The position numbers and the translations under genes are program-made. The notes under the pieces are model-generated. The model did no database searches. It was not told the DNA's origin and saw only the letters and a list, made by a program, of their open reading frames with translations. DNA of 64,000 nt from Bacillota bacterium (GTDB lineage: Bacteria; Bacillota; Clostridia; Christensenellales; SZUA-584). Positions 25,514 through 33,615 of this stretch are shown here, piece by piece (within the stretch, counting starts at the first letter, position 1; every line of letters begins with the position of its first letter). The DNA lies in assembly GCA_023428025.1 (NCBI GenBank), contig JAEYZN010000028.1, positions 1 through 64,000 of the forward strand, written 5' to 3'.

Positions 25514-26170
25514 ATGATTATCTGTGAGGAATGCGGCGCGCGCAACCGGAACGGCGCATACGTTTGCACGGAATGCGGCGCAAGTCTGCTGCATCTTGAA
25601 GCGGCGGAGGATGAGCCGGTTTCGAGAAAGAGAACGGCGCGGTTCGAGGAAGAAGAGCCGGAGCTTGATGAGGAACAGGCTGAGCAGGAAGAGCTGGTTT
25701 TTTCAGAAGAACAGCCGGAGGGAGAAGAACCGGAGTCTATCGGGGCGCGGCAGGAAGTGAAACAAGAGCGGCAGTACAGTGACGAACCGCAGAATACCAT
25801 TAACCTGTCTGAACCGGAGGAAGAGCCGCCGTCAAGCATCACGATTGACATGGACGACGATGAGTATGACGACGAGGAAGATGAACCCGCGTACGCGCCT
25901 AACAGGCGTGAGGGAATGACGCGCGGCATGGCCGCCGCGATCATCACCGTATCAGCGCTGCTGGTGATCACGATGGTCGTCTTGGGCGTTTTGCTGCTGG
26001 GCAAAAGCCGCAAAGCTTCGATAACGGTGACCACGGCGCCTGCGGCAGTGACGGAAACGGCGCCCGCCGAGGCGACTGAACCGACACCCGGCCCGACACA
26101 GGCCCTGACGCCAACGACCGAACCCATATCCACCACCGCGCCAGACGATGGTGACTCGGATTCGGAATAA
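25514..26170 (+). CDS. Zinc-ribbon single-pass membrane protein
   Basis: A 218-residue protein in three parts. The zinc ribbon has C4, C7, C18 and C21. A very acidic, probably disordered linker spans about residues 28-130. One membrane segment (about 139-163) is followed by a Thr/Pro-rich outer tail, so it sits with its ribbon in the cytoplasm. No function can be assigned. It lies 34 bp after serS and is followed by a terminator, so it may be co-transcribed with serS. Confidence 0.75.
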   Translation: MIICEECGARNRNGAYVCTECGASLLHLEAAEDEPVSRKRTARFEEEEPELDEEQAEQEELVFSEEQPEGEEPESIGARQEVKQERQYSDEPQNTINLSEPEEEPPSSITIDMDDDEYDDEEDEPAYAPNRREGMTRGMAAAIITVSALLVITMVVLGVLLLGKSRKASITVTTAPAAVTETAPAEATEPTPGPTQALTPTTEPISTTAPDDGDSDSE

Positions 26171-26196
26171 CCCGCAGGATTAAATAAGCAAATAAA

Positions 26197-26225
26197 ACAG
26201 GAGACCATGCTGGCTCCTGTTTTTT
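26197..26225. terminator. Bidirectional terminator
   Basis: ACAGGAG (26197-26203) pairs with CTCCTGT (26214-26220), with A residues before and T residues after. It lies between two convergent genes and can serve both. Confidence 0.85.
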
Positions 26226-26295
26226 GTCCCCTACTATTGATTTTCAGGGTATTGACGAGGCCCATTTATTGAGTGGGAGTGATGGGCTCATCATA

Positions 26296-27027
26296 TCAGA
26301 AATATTTGGCCGGGTCCTTCCACTTGCCGTCCACCTTATACTCAAAGTGCAGGTGGCTCGGCAGATCCAGTTCCTTGGGCACTTCGCCGATCTTGCCGAT
26401 GGAATCACCCTTATTGACCTTGTCGCCTTCGGCCACCAGCAGCTCACCCAGGCCCGCATAAACTGTCTCCGACTTGTCGGAGTGCGAGATGATCACGACC
26501 CCGCCGTCCGCCTCATTGGTGTAGGCCTGCGTAACGGTGCCGGACAGCGCCGCGACGACAGGCGTATCCTTATCCGCTTTGATATCCACACCGTTGTGGG
26601 TGGCCCATACGTTCAGCGAAGCGTAGAAGACCAGCTCGTCGCCCGAGAAGCCGTTGATGATCTGTCCCTCTACCGGTTTCTTCAGTGAAATAGAACCGCT
26701 GCCGTTGGATACCGGCTTGCCGGTGGCCTTAGGGCTGGCCGTGGGTGACGGCGTTGCTGTCGGCGACGGTGACATGCTCGGCTTGGGTGTCAGCGCGGCC
26801 AGCTCATCCTCCAGGGACGGCGCTTCGATAACGGATGCGCCCTGGTCGTTGTCGCCCACCTGTGTCTGGCCCCCGTCGTCTCTGGGCCAAGCGATGATGG
26901 CCGTAATGCCCGCCGCGGCGATGCATAAAAAGATCAGCACGTACAGACCCTGCTTTTGCAGAAACGTCTTGACACTCTGACGGTTTATTTTCTTGGTGAT
27001 TTTCTCCTTGATGTTCTTCATATTCAT
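26296..27027 (-). CDS. spoIIQ: SpoIIQ-like M23 (LytM) peptidase-fold protein
   Basis: SpoIIQ is a forespore membrane protein that forms the channel across the engulfing membranes with SpoIIIAH. It has a membrane anchor near residues 32-49, a Pro/Ser/Thr linker with SMSPSPTATPSPTASP, then an M23 domain. The zinc ligands are present: the H and D of THNGVDI and the HLH of SHLHFE. Unlike the degenerate Bacillus subtilis protein, this looks like an intact site, as in other Clostridia. The ATG at 27027 has GGAGGTG upstream; 243 residues. It follows spoIID in the usual order. Confidence 0.88.
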   Translation of the reverse strand: MNMKNIKEKITKKINRQSVKTFLQKQGLYVLIFLCIAAAGITAIIAWPRDDGGQTQVGDNDQGASVIEAPSLEDELAALTPKPSMSPSPTATPSPTASPKATGKPVSNGSGSISLKKPVEGQIINGFSGDELVFYASLNVWATHNGVDIKADKDTPVVAALSGTVTQAYTNEADGGVVIISHSDKSETVYAGLGELLVAEGDKVNKGDSIGKIGEVPKELDLPSHLHFEYKVDGKWKDPAKYF

Positions 27028-27049
27028 TGTTTCACACCTCCACGCAATC

Positions 27050-27078
27050 ATCTTTCCCTTTTTTGCATCAAAACATAC
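27050..27078 (-). promoter_or_regulatory. Possible forespore (sigma-F-like) promoter of spoIIQ
   Basis: On the minus strand GTATG (27074-27078) is followed after 15 bp by GGGAAAGAT (27050-27058). This partly matches the sigma-F/sigma-G pattern (GYATA, then GGNNANANT). The terminator just upstream implies that spoIIQ needs its own promoter. The match is imperfect. Confidence 0.35.
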
Positions 27079-27083
27079 CTTGC

Positions 27084-27109
27084 AAAAAAAAACGCCGCGT
27101 GGAGCGGCG
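27084..27109 (-). terminator. Terminator of spoIID
   Basis: On the minus strand CGCCGC and GCGGCG flank a five-base loop (27093-27109) and are followed by a run of T residues (27084-27092). It separates spoIID from spoIIQ transcription. Confidence 0.88.
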
Positions 27110-27128
27110 GACCTATGAAACCATATAT

Positions 27129-28136
27129 CTATTGCACTGTGACTCCGGAAAAATAATGGGTGAGTATCCCGATATAGTCGGCCCCTTGCTTGGCCATCGC
27201 GTTGGCTCCCGTCTGGCTCATGCCCACGCCATGACCAAAGCCAACGGTATGAAAGGTGACGTTATTGGCGGATTGGTCGATGGTGAAGTTGGCCGAATTC
27301 AGCGAAAAGATCCCCCGTATTTCGCGGCCTGTGAATGAGTGGTTGCCGATCTCGATACTCTCCACCCGACCGCTGTCGAACCGCACGATATCCCCCACCA
27401 ACGCGACACCGTCGAAGCTGATACCGGGAGAGAAATCCTCCATATCCTTTTTGAAGTCGCTGAGGCTGACGGCGACCTCGCCGTAGTAGTTGGAGGACTC
27501 CTCTTCGCCTTCGCTCTCCACGCTTCTGAGATAGGGAAGAGCCTCGGCGTATACATTCTCGCTGTTTTCCGTACGGCCGCCCGACGACGCGTGATAGAAG
27601 ACCTGTATCGTCTCGCCGTTATAATAGATGACTTTGCCGGCCGTGGAATTCACGGCATCGGTGATCTTCGCCAGATTTTCCGTCTTTTTATCGCCCCAGT
27701 TCTTGGTCATCTCTTCATTCGTCACGTAAGCCTGGCAATTCGTGCTGTCGGTGCAAATGTCCGCACCGGGGTGGGCAGTGCAGCCGCCATGCTCCTTTTT
27801 GTACAGCGTGTAGGTGCGGGCCGCGACGGCCTGCGCTTTCAGTGCTTCCGGTTCGAAGGATGCGGGCATTTCACCGGCGACGACGCCCACGAGGTATTCT
27901 TCCAGAGGCATTTGGGTTATTGTGCCGTCCAGCCAGACGGTGATTTCCGGGTTGCCAGCCTCGTGGATGATTTCCATATTCAGTGAACCGGGCCCTGCTG
28001 ATGAAGCGGGATCAGATGGCGGGGCTTTCCTGTTGGTTAAAACGCTGATTGCCGGATAAAGCACGGCCAGCAGCACAAAAAGGACGATGCCGAGCAGCAC
28101 CATACCTTCCGGGCTCAGCCGCCTGTATCTTCTCAT
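27129..28136 (-). CDS. spoIID: Stage II sporulation protein D
   Basis: SpoIID is a mother-cell lytic transglycosylase that trims stripped glycan strands during engulfment. A membrane anchor spans about residues 12-32. The SpoIID/LytB domain holds the catalytic Glu in VVAGEMPASFEPEALKAQAV. It also has a Cys/His cluster (GCTAHPGADICTDSTNC), YHASSGGRTENSENV, and the end GFGHGVGMSQTGANAMA. The 335 residues are normal. A GAGGGGGTG SD precedes the ATG. It lies 44 bp after murA on the same strand. Confidence 0.95.
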   Translation of the reverse strand: MRRYRRLSPEGMVLLGIVLFVLLAVLYPAISVLTNRKAPPSDPASSAGPGSLNMEIIHEAGNPEITVWLDGTITQMPLEEYLVGVVAGEMPASFEPEALKAQAVAARTYTLYKKEHGGCTAHPGADICTDSTNCQAYVTNEEMTKNWGDKKTENLAKITDAVNSTAGKVIYYNGETIQVFYHASSGGRTENSENVYAEALPYLRSVESEGEEESSNYYGEVAVSLSDFKKDMEDFSPGISFDGVALVGDIVRFDSGRVESIEIGNHSFTGREIRGIFSLNSANFTIDQSANNVTFHTVGFGHGVGMSQTGANAMAKQGADYIGILTHYFSGVTVQ

Positions 28137-28180
28137 GAAGTCACCCCCTCATGTTGCAGTTTATTATTGAGACAGGCTGT

Positions 28181-29458
28181 TTATGTCTCCCGCCTGATAT
28201 GTGCGCCAAGGCAGCCGAGCTTGTCTTCAAAATTTTCATAACCGCGGTCAAGATGATGGATGTCTTTAAGTACCGTTTCGCCCTGCGCCAGCAGGCCCGC
28301 GATGCAGAGCGCCGCGCCCGCGCGCAGGTCCGTCACCGTCACTTCGGCGCCACAAAGATAGCCGGTGCCGTTGACGACAGCCGTGTTGCCCGCCACGGTG
28401 ATGTCCGCGCCCATCCGCTGCAGCTCGGGGACATGGAGAAAACGGTTTTCAAAAACCGTTTCGTTGATGGTGCTGACACCGCTGGCCAGACAGCAGGCGG
28501 CCATAAAAGGGGCCTGCATATCGGTGGGGAAGCCGGGGAATGGCGAAGAGACGATGGACATGGGGTTTGCACCGTGCCCGCAGATGCGTATGCTGTCCGG
28601 ATAAGGGAATATTTCAGCCCCCGCCTCGGCCAGCTTTAAGCTGACCGGCCGCAGATGGGCATGACGGACGTTGGTGAGGCGGACGTCGCCGCCTGTGACC
28701 GCAGCCGCAACCATCAGCGTGCCCGCCTCAATACGGTCGGAAATCGGCGTGTAGTCCGTGCCATGAAGCTCTTTGACACCTTTGACAACGATCCGGCTGT
28801 CTGAAGCGAAGCGGACACTGCCGCCCATGGCGTTGAGGAAGCCCGCGAGATCTTCAACTTCCGGCTCGGTGGCTGCGCCGATGATCGTGGTGGTGCCCTG
28901 GGCCATGCTGGCCGCCATCATAATATTCTCGGTCGCGCCGACCGAAGGATAGTCGAGGCAGATGGTGGTGCCCTGAAGTGAGTTTCCCCAGGTATGCACA
29001 TGGCCGGAGATCGTGACGCTGCGCGCGCCCAGCGCCTTGAAGCCCGCGAGATGCAGGTCTATGGGACGCTGGCCGATGCGGCATCCGCCCGGCAGCGGTA
29101 TGGTGACGCAGCCCTCGCGCGCGAGCAGCGGACCCATGAACAAAAACGAGGCGCGGAGGCGGCTCACCATGTTCTCGCAGGGCGAGGTGGTCTTGATGGA
29201 TGTGGTTGTGATGACGGCGGTACCGTCTTCCATCACCACCTTCGCGCCGAAGGTGCGCAGCAGCGCAAGCATGTTTTTGACATCGCTGATGGCAGGCACA
29301 CGCCGGATGGTGACTGTTTCGCGCGTGAGCAGGCAGGCAGCAAGGATCGGCAGAACGGCGTTTTTGGATGTGCTGACGCTGCAGGCCCCCGAGAGCGGCC
29401 CGCCGCCAGTGATGACCAGACGTTTGCCTTTCCTTGATGTCATGTTTGTGTCTGTCAA
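28181..29458 (-). CDS. murA: UDP-N-acetylglucosamine 1-carboxyvinyltransferase
   Basis: MurA commits UDP-GlcNAc to peptidoglycan by adding enolpyruvate. The fosfomycin-target cysteine is C126 in PLPGGCRIGQRPIDLH, so the enzyme should be fosfomycin-sensitive. The 425 residues match the family. The start is a TTG at 29458, eight bases after GAGGTG; an ATG at 29443 is spaced too far. The order murA-spoIID-spoIIQ is the classic spore-former arrangement. Confidence 0.96.
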   Translation of the reverse strand: MTDTNMTSRKGKRLVITGGGPLSGACSVSTSKNAVLPILAACLLTRETVTIRRVPAISDVKNMLALLRTFGAKVVMEDGTAVITTTSIKTTSPCENMVSRLRASFLFMGPLLAREGCVTIPLPGGCRIGQRPIDLHLAGFKALGARSVTISGHVHTWGNSLQGTTICLDYPSVGATENIMMAASMAQGTTTIIGAATEPEVEDLAGFLNAMGGSVRFASDSRIVVKGVKELHGTDYTPISDRIEAGTLMVAAAVTGGDVRLTNVRHAHLRPVSLKLAEAGAEIFPYPDSIRICGHGANPMSIVSSPFPGFPTDMQAPFMAACCLASGVSTINETVFENRFLHVPELQRMGADITVAGNTAVVNGTGYLCGAEVTVTDLRAGAALCIAGLLAQGETVLKDIHHLDRGYENFEDKLGCLGAHIRRET

Positions 29459-29510
29459 AATCGTTTCACCTCGTCATCGAATCTGACATTAGTCTGTCCG
29501 CCGCCGTGCA

Positions 29511-29540
29511 AAAATAAAGCGTGTAAAAATTGCATATCAA
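29511..29540 (-). promoter_or_regulatory. Possible promoter of murA
   Basis: On the minus strand TTGATA (29535-29540) and TATTTT (29511-29516) are 18 bp apart, about 50 bp before the TTG start. The match is moderate. Confidence 0.4.
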
Positions 29541-29599
29541 GGCTGGTTTTTTTACGTCGCGAATCGATGCAATGAGTCGAATAAAATACGGAAATTTGA

Positions 29600-29627
29600 T
29601 TGAACCGGTTCCCATATCGACTATAAT
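29600..29627 (+). promoter_or_regulatory. Promoter with embedded palindrome
   Basis: TTGAAC (29600-29605) and a perfect TATAAT (29622-29627) are 16 bp apart. A perfect 10-bp palindrome GAACCGGTTC occupies 29603-29612, overlapping the minus-35 box and spacer, where a repressor would block polymerase. Transcription should begin near 29634, at the first ATG of the next gene. Confidence 0.5.
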
Positions 29628-29633
29628 AAACGC

Positions 29634-30335
29634 ATGGAATACAGCATGAAAACAAGCGGCGGGGCGCTCAGCTATAAGCTGGTGCGCAGGAAAATGAAGA
29701 ACATACGCATACATGTCACAGGAGAACGGTGCGTGGTGGTATCCGCGCCGCACCGATGCGCGGAAAGGGTGATCCACGCATTTGTTCGGGACAACGAGGC
29801 GTTTATAAGAGGGCGGCTGGCCGCGCTGGAAGAACAGCGGGCGCGGTATTATCCCGCTTCATATGCTGACGGAGATACGTTCAGCTTTCTGGGGCAGCGG
29901 GTGCGCCTGAATGTGAGGCCGTCGGCACGGGCTTGCGCTGTTTATCAAAATGGCTGTCTGACGCTGCACGTGCCGCCGGAGGGTTGCGCAAAGGCGCTGT
30001 TTATCCGCTGGATGACCCGACAGGCGCGCGATGTTTTCGCAGAACGGCTGAACGTGGTCGGGAGCCGGTTCGACGGCACGGCCGGGCTGACGATGAGCGT
30101 GAAACGGATGCTGACGCGCTGGGGCAGCATCAACACCGCCCGCCGCCGCCTGTCGCTGGCGGTGCATTTGATGCGCTGTGACGTGGGTCTGATCGACTAT
30201 GTGATCACGCACGAACTGTGCCATCTGGCCTGCCGCAGCCATTCACAGGTTTTCTATCGCGCTTTGGAGGCGCACTATCCCAACAGGCGCGCACTGGACA
30301 AGCGTCTGGAGGCGTACGGCCTGGTGGATTTTTAA
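29634..30335 (+). CDS. YgjP-like metallopeptidase domain protein
   Basis: A 233-residue protein of the YgjP/DUF45 family, thought to be zinc metallopeptidases related to WSS1/SprT. The zinc site reads HELCHLACRSHSQVFYRALE, that is HExxH followed by a third histidine. It has no signal peptide, so it is cytoplasmic. Two starts are possible: ATG 29634, which would make a leaderless mRNA from the promoter just upstream, and ATG 29646 (MKTSGGALSYK). The substrate is unknown. Confidence 0.85.
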   Translation: MEYSMKTSGGALSYKLVRRKMKNIRIHVTGERCVVVSAPHRCAERVIHAFVRDNEAFIRGRLAALEEQRARYYPASYADGDTFSFLGQRVRLNVRPSARACAVYQNGCLTLHVPPEGCAKALFIRWMTRQARDVFAERLNVVGSRFDGTAGLTMSVKRMLTRWGSINTARRRLSLAVHLMRCDVGLIDYVITHELCHLACRSHSQVFYRALEAHYPNRRALDKRLEAYGLVDF

Positions 30336-30478
30336 TTAGGAAGATCAGGCCGCCGGTATATCAGAGTTGGCAAAAACGCACACATGGGGCCTAACCGGAT
30401 GTTCGTCGGCTGGCACATAAAGCCTGATGCGCCCGTATGATATTGAAGACAGTATTCCGTAAGCAGGAGGTGATGCGA

Positions 30479-30682
30479 TTGGACAGCATTGTATGCGAAC
30501 TCAAAGAAAACATCGACGAACTGGTGGTGATTTATCTGACGGGGACGTGTATATCAGGCATATTGGTCGGTGTTTCGGACGACGCCTGCAAAATCGTGTG
30601 CCGGAACATCGGGCAGAGAGGGCGCAGCCGGATAACGGTGTGCCGATTGGACGACATACAAGCGGTAACTATCTGTACATAA
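30479..30682 (+). CDS. Small protein of unknown function, possible Sm-like fold
   Basis: A near-perfect SD, AGGAGGTGAT at 30466-30474, directs translation to a TTG at 30479, giving 67 residues starting MDSIVCELKENIDELVVI. The earlier ATG (30437) has no SD. Alternating hydrophobic strands (VVIYLTGTCISGILVGVSDD, then CKIVCRNIG) with the basic RGRSRITVCRLDDIQAV look like a small beta-barrel of the LSM/Hfq kind, but I cannot assign a family. Three or four cysteines are scattered. No neighbour hints at a role. Confidence 0.55.
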   Translation: MDSIVCELKENIDELVVIYLTGTCISGILVGVSDDACKIVCRNIGQRGRSRITVCRLDDIQAVTICT

Positions 30683-30986
30683 CAAAACTGAATATTACGA
30701 TAATAGAAAACAAAAGCAAAAACATCACGCGAAAGCGCCCATACCGCTCCGATGATATGGAACGGTACGGGCGGCGCTGTGGGCGTTCCACTCCATGGTG
30801 GCGGTGGAATGTCTGGCCTTGGGCGTTTTCAGGATGGACGAGCAAGGTCCTTGAACAGGCTGAATGGGCTTCATGGCATACGAAAAAAATACGAGGCGTC
30901 ATTCCCCGGCATTAGCCGGAGAAGATGCAAGCCCTGCCGAAAAACATCAGGGCCTGTCGGCAAAGCGCCTGAGTGACGGATGGCGG
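30683..30986. other. Gene-free stretch with hairpins
   Basis: This 304-bp stretch has short open frames without SD sequences or family features. It holds the minus-strand terminator described at 30739-30770, a second inverted repeat (TTCCAC 30786-30791 with GTGGAA 30804-30809), and GCCCTG/CAGGGC at 30931-30953. The right part is probably the 3' untranslated end of the DUF5050 operon. Confidence 0.5.
30739..30770 (-). terminator. Terminator of the two-component/DUF5050 operon
   Basis: On the minus strand a 12-bp stem (30759-30770 with 30739-30750, two G-T pairs) has an eight-base loop. It is followed by a GCGC clamp and then a T-rich tract. It lies about 210 bp after the DUF5050 stop codon. 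Confidence 0.6.
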
Positions 30987-31967
30987 TCATTCGAGCAACG
31001 CGGCTTCACCCGTTTCTATATCATACTTGATCAGCGAAGCCGTCGCGTTATACAGCACGCCCACGATCGTATGGTCGTCAAATGAATTGATGGCCATCAA
31101 ACCGCCGTTCAGAAGGCGTTCGGAACCGGTGCCGTCGGTTTTTACGCGCATAAAGGACGCGCTGTCGGATGCGCTGTCCATGACGTTATAATTGTCATAA
31201 TAGATGTAATCATCTTTGACGAGCATGGTTGTGGCTCCGGCATCAATCAACTGGACTGAACCGGAACCGTTCAGGCGGACCTTGGATATGGATTCCCGTG
31301 AGGCGTAATAGATCCAGCCGTCTGATATATCATATGAATAGACAAAGCCGCTGACAATGACCCGGCTGTCCGTGCCGTCCGTCTTGATGGAAAAAAGCTG
31401 ATGCTGCCGGTCTTTGTTGATAAAGTAAATTCTGTCGCCGTAGACGCAGAGATGCTCCGCGTTGTCGTTTGACAGTTGTACGGCATTTCCCTGCGGGTCT
31501 ATAAAGTAGATGCCGCAGTCATCGGTGTATTCCTCACCGCCCAGCACTGTGGCCGCATAATAAACCCGGCCGTCGATGATCTCGATGGATTCGGTACGCT
31601 GATCGCTGAGCTGCTCCCGGGCCGTTCCATCCGTGCGGGTGCGATAGAGCCGCCCGCCGTCGCCAAGGTTGGAATAATAGATCCATCCGTCGTGATAATT
31701 CAGATATAACGCGTTATCCGCACAGATCTTCTCATGAGCCCCATCCGCGTCATATCTGAAGATGCCGTTATTCGAGTAAAATGTCTGGCTGTCTGCGCTG
31801 ACCACAATACCAAAATTGCCGTTGTTGCCAATGGTATTTCCGCGGACAGCGGCGGACGACGGCTGAGCCCATATGAGTATGGCGGCAGCGGCCAGAATCG
31901 CGATGCCCGATACAACGGCGGTCAGAATAGCGGGTTTACTGAATTTGCGGGTGTTGCTTGATGCCAT
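30987..31967 (-). CDS. Membrane-anchored DUF5050 beta-propeller protein
   Basis: A 326-residue protein with one N-terminal membrane anchor (about residues 12-34) and an outer domain of repeated units. The units are variants of ITxDGTxxxxL and DGWIYYxN, for example YHDGWIYYSNLGDGGRLYRT and YSYDISDGWIYYASRES, as in the DUF5050 beta-propeller family. Such propellers may bind glycans or proteins outside the cell. It is the last gene after the sensor kinase and response regulator, so it may be an accessory sensor or a target. The molecular role is unknown. Confidence 0.8.
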   Translation of the reverse strand: MASSNTRKFSKPAILTAVVSGIAILAAAAILIWAQPSSAAVRGNTIGNNGNFGIVVSADSQTFYSNNGIFRYDADGAHEKICADNALYLNYHDGWIYYSNLGDGGRLYRTRTDGTAREQLSDQRTESIEIIDGRVYYAATVLGGEEYTDDCGIYFIDPQGNAVQLSNDNAEHLCVYGDRIYFINKDRQHQLFSIKTDGTDSRVIVSGFVYSYDISDGWIYYASRESISKVRLNGSGSVQLIDAGATTMLVKDDYIYYDNYNVMDSASDSASFMRVKTDGTGSERLLNGGLMAINSFDDHTIVGVLYNATASLIKYDIETGEAALLE

Positions 31968-31994
31968 AACGCCTCCTGGTATGCGGGTTTTTAG

Positions 31995-33596
31995 TCAGAC
32001 GCCGCCTGAACGGTACTGCGACGGCGTGATGCCTTCTATCTCTTTGAACACTGTGGAAAAGTATTGGACATTGGTGTACCCCACTGCGGAAGCCACGTCG
32101 TACAGTTTCATGGAGCTTTCCGCCATAAAACGCTTGGCATTCTCCACGCGGACCTTCATCAGATAATTGGTAAACGTCACACCCGTTTCTTCTTTGAAGA
32201 GCTTGCAGAAATACGATGGGTTAAGGAAAAAGGCGCTTGCGACATCGCGCATGGTGAGGGCGGACGCGTAATTTTCGTTGATGTAAGCGACGATTTTGTC
32301 TATCAGCCAATGCCGCTTGCTGCCCATATAGCTCTGGTATTGTTCAAGCAGCAGGCTCGTCAGGCTTTGCAGCTGGGCGTGCATCTTTTCCACGGTATAG
32401 AAGGCGGCCGACTCTTCAATATAGTCCACGCAAAGCTTGATGATATCCTCGGAAACCGGCAAAAACGGCAGACAGCTTTTGAACAGGCTGTTGATCACGT
32501 TGAGATACAGCAGCTTGTTTTGCAGGGAAGACGGGGACCCTCCCGAGTGGTTGATGAAATCCCTGATCAGCTCTGCCAGCAGTTGGGTGGTGGCTGCGGC
32601 GTCCCCGTTTTTGACGTTCGCAATCAGCGATTTTATGTTATATTCCTCATAGACGGCCTGAAAATCGTTGATTTTTTCGTCTTCCGCCGCCGTGCTGACA
32701 TAGCTGCGTGAACAGCACAGGTTGATGTTATACCGCGCTTCGCGGTATGATGCGGAGAGCTCGGCCAGGCTTTTGGCAACGGAACCGGCGCCGTAAGCGA
32801 TTCTGACGGACAGAAGGTCGCTGATCTGCTCTTTGGCGGCGGCCAGCACCTGCTGGGCACCGGAGGTTAGAACCTCCGGCGTGTGATCGCTGAAGACGAT
32901 GAATACGTTTGTGTCATCCAGCCTGAAGGAGATGACTTCGTCGAACCGGGATGTGAGCATTTCATTGATAACGTTGTTGATGCTGAAATCGGCCAGCGTT
33001 TCTTCAATGCCGCTTTCAGATATCGTCTGGCTGGCAGGGTGCAGATGCGCAATGATGCAGATAGCCCCCTGTGAGGGAAAGCTCACGCCGAGTTCCTTGA
33101 GCCGCACAGCCGGAACCTTGTTGTAATTCATGTTTCCCTGCAAGATATCCGCGTATATTTTTTCCCTGAGCAAATGCGTGGAACTGGAAAGCTGTTCGAT
33201 AAGTTCTTTGTTATACCTGTTTTGGTCCAGTGTCGCAACGCATTTATTGACGATGCGTTTGAGTTCCTCCTCGTCCACCGGCTTTAGCAGATAATCCACC
33301 GCGCCGAACTTGACCGCGGAACGGGCATATTCAAACTCGCTGTACCCGCTGATCAGAATGATTTGCGGGTACATGGCGCTTTCGTTCAGTGTTTTCATCA
33401 GATCGATGCCGGAAAGCTCCGGCATATCGATATCGGTAATGATAATATCCGGCTCGTACTGGGCGGCAAGCTTGAGCGCTTCCGCGCCGTCCTCGGCATC
33501 GTAAAGCTCTGTGATGCCCATGCTTTCCCAGTCTATCGTCAGCTTCAGCCTTTTACGAAGCCAGGGCTCATCATCAGCGATAAGCAGTTTATACAT
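31995..33596 (-). CDS. Response regulator, YesN/AraC type
   Basis: A 533-residue regulator. The receiver domain (about 1-120) has phospho-acceptor D55 in IIITDIDMPE and K104-region LLKPVDEEELKR. A long middle part resembles the YesN linker. The C-terminal 100 residues form an AraC double helix-turn-helix with VASAFFLNPSYFCKLFKEET and DVASAVGYTNVQYFSTVFKE. The ATG at 33596 has GGAGG upstream; a longer frame to 33650 is not needed. It is paired with the kinase 19 bp upstream and probably controls the divergent sugar-transport operon. Confidence 0.93.
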   Translation of the reverse strand: MYKLLIADDEPWLRKRLKLTIDWESMGITELYDAEDGAEALKLAAQYEPDIIITDIDMPELSGIDLMKTLNESAMYPQIILISGYSEFEYARSAVKFGAVDYLLKPVDEEELKRIVNKCVATLDQNRYNKELIEQLSSSTHLLREKIYADILQGNMNYNKVPAVRLKELGVSFPSQGAICIIAHLHPASQTISESGIEETLADFSINNVINEMLTSRFDEVISFRLDDTNVFIVFSDHTPEVLTSGAQQVLAAAKEQISDLLSVRIAYGAGSVAKSLAELSASYREARYNINLCCSRSYVSTAAEDEKINDFQAVYEEYNIKSLIANVKNGDAAATTQLLAELIRDFINHSGGSPSSLQNKLLYLNVINSLFKSCLPFLPVSEDIIKLCVDYIEESAAFYTVEKMHAQLQSLTSLLLEQYQSYMGSKRHWLIDKIVAYINENYASALTMRDVASAFFLNPSYFCKLFKEETGVTFTNYLMKVRVENAKRFMAESSMKLYDVASAVGYTNVQYFSTVFKEIEGITPSQYRSGGV

Positions 33597-33615
33597 GATT
33601 TTCCTCCAAGAAATA

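Noticed and set aside
24220..26265. A 681-codon open frame on the minus strand opposite serS and the zinc-ribbon gene
   Set aside because: It is antisense to serS, which has all class II motifs. The frame has no family features and arises from GC-rich codon bias.
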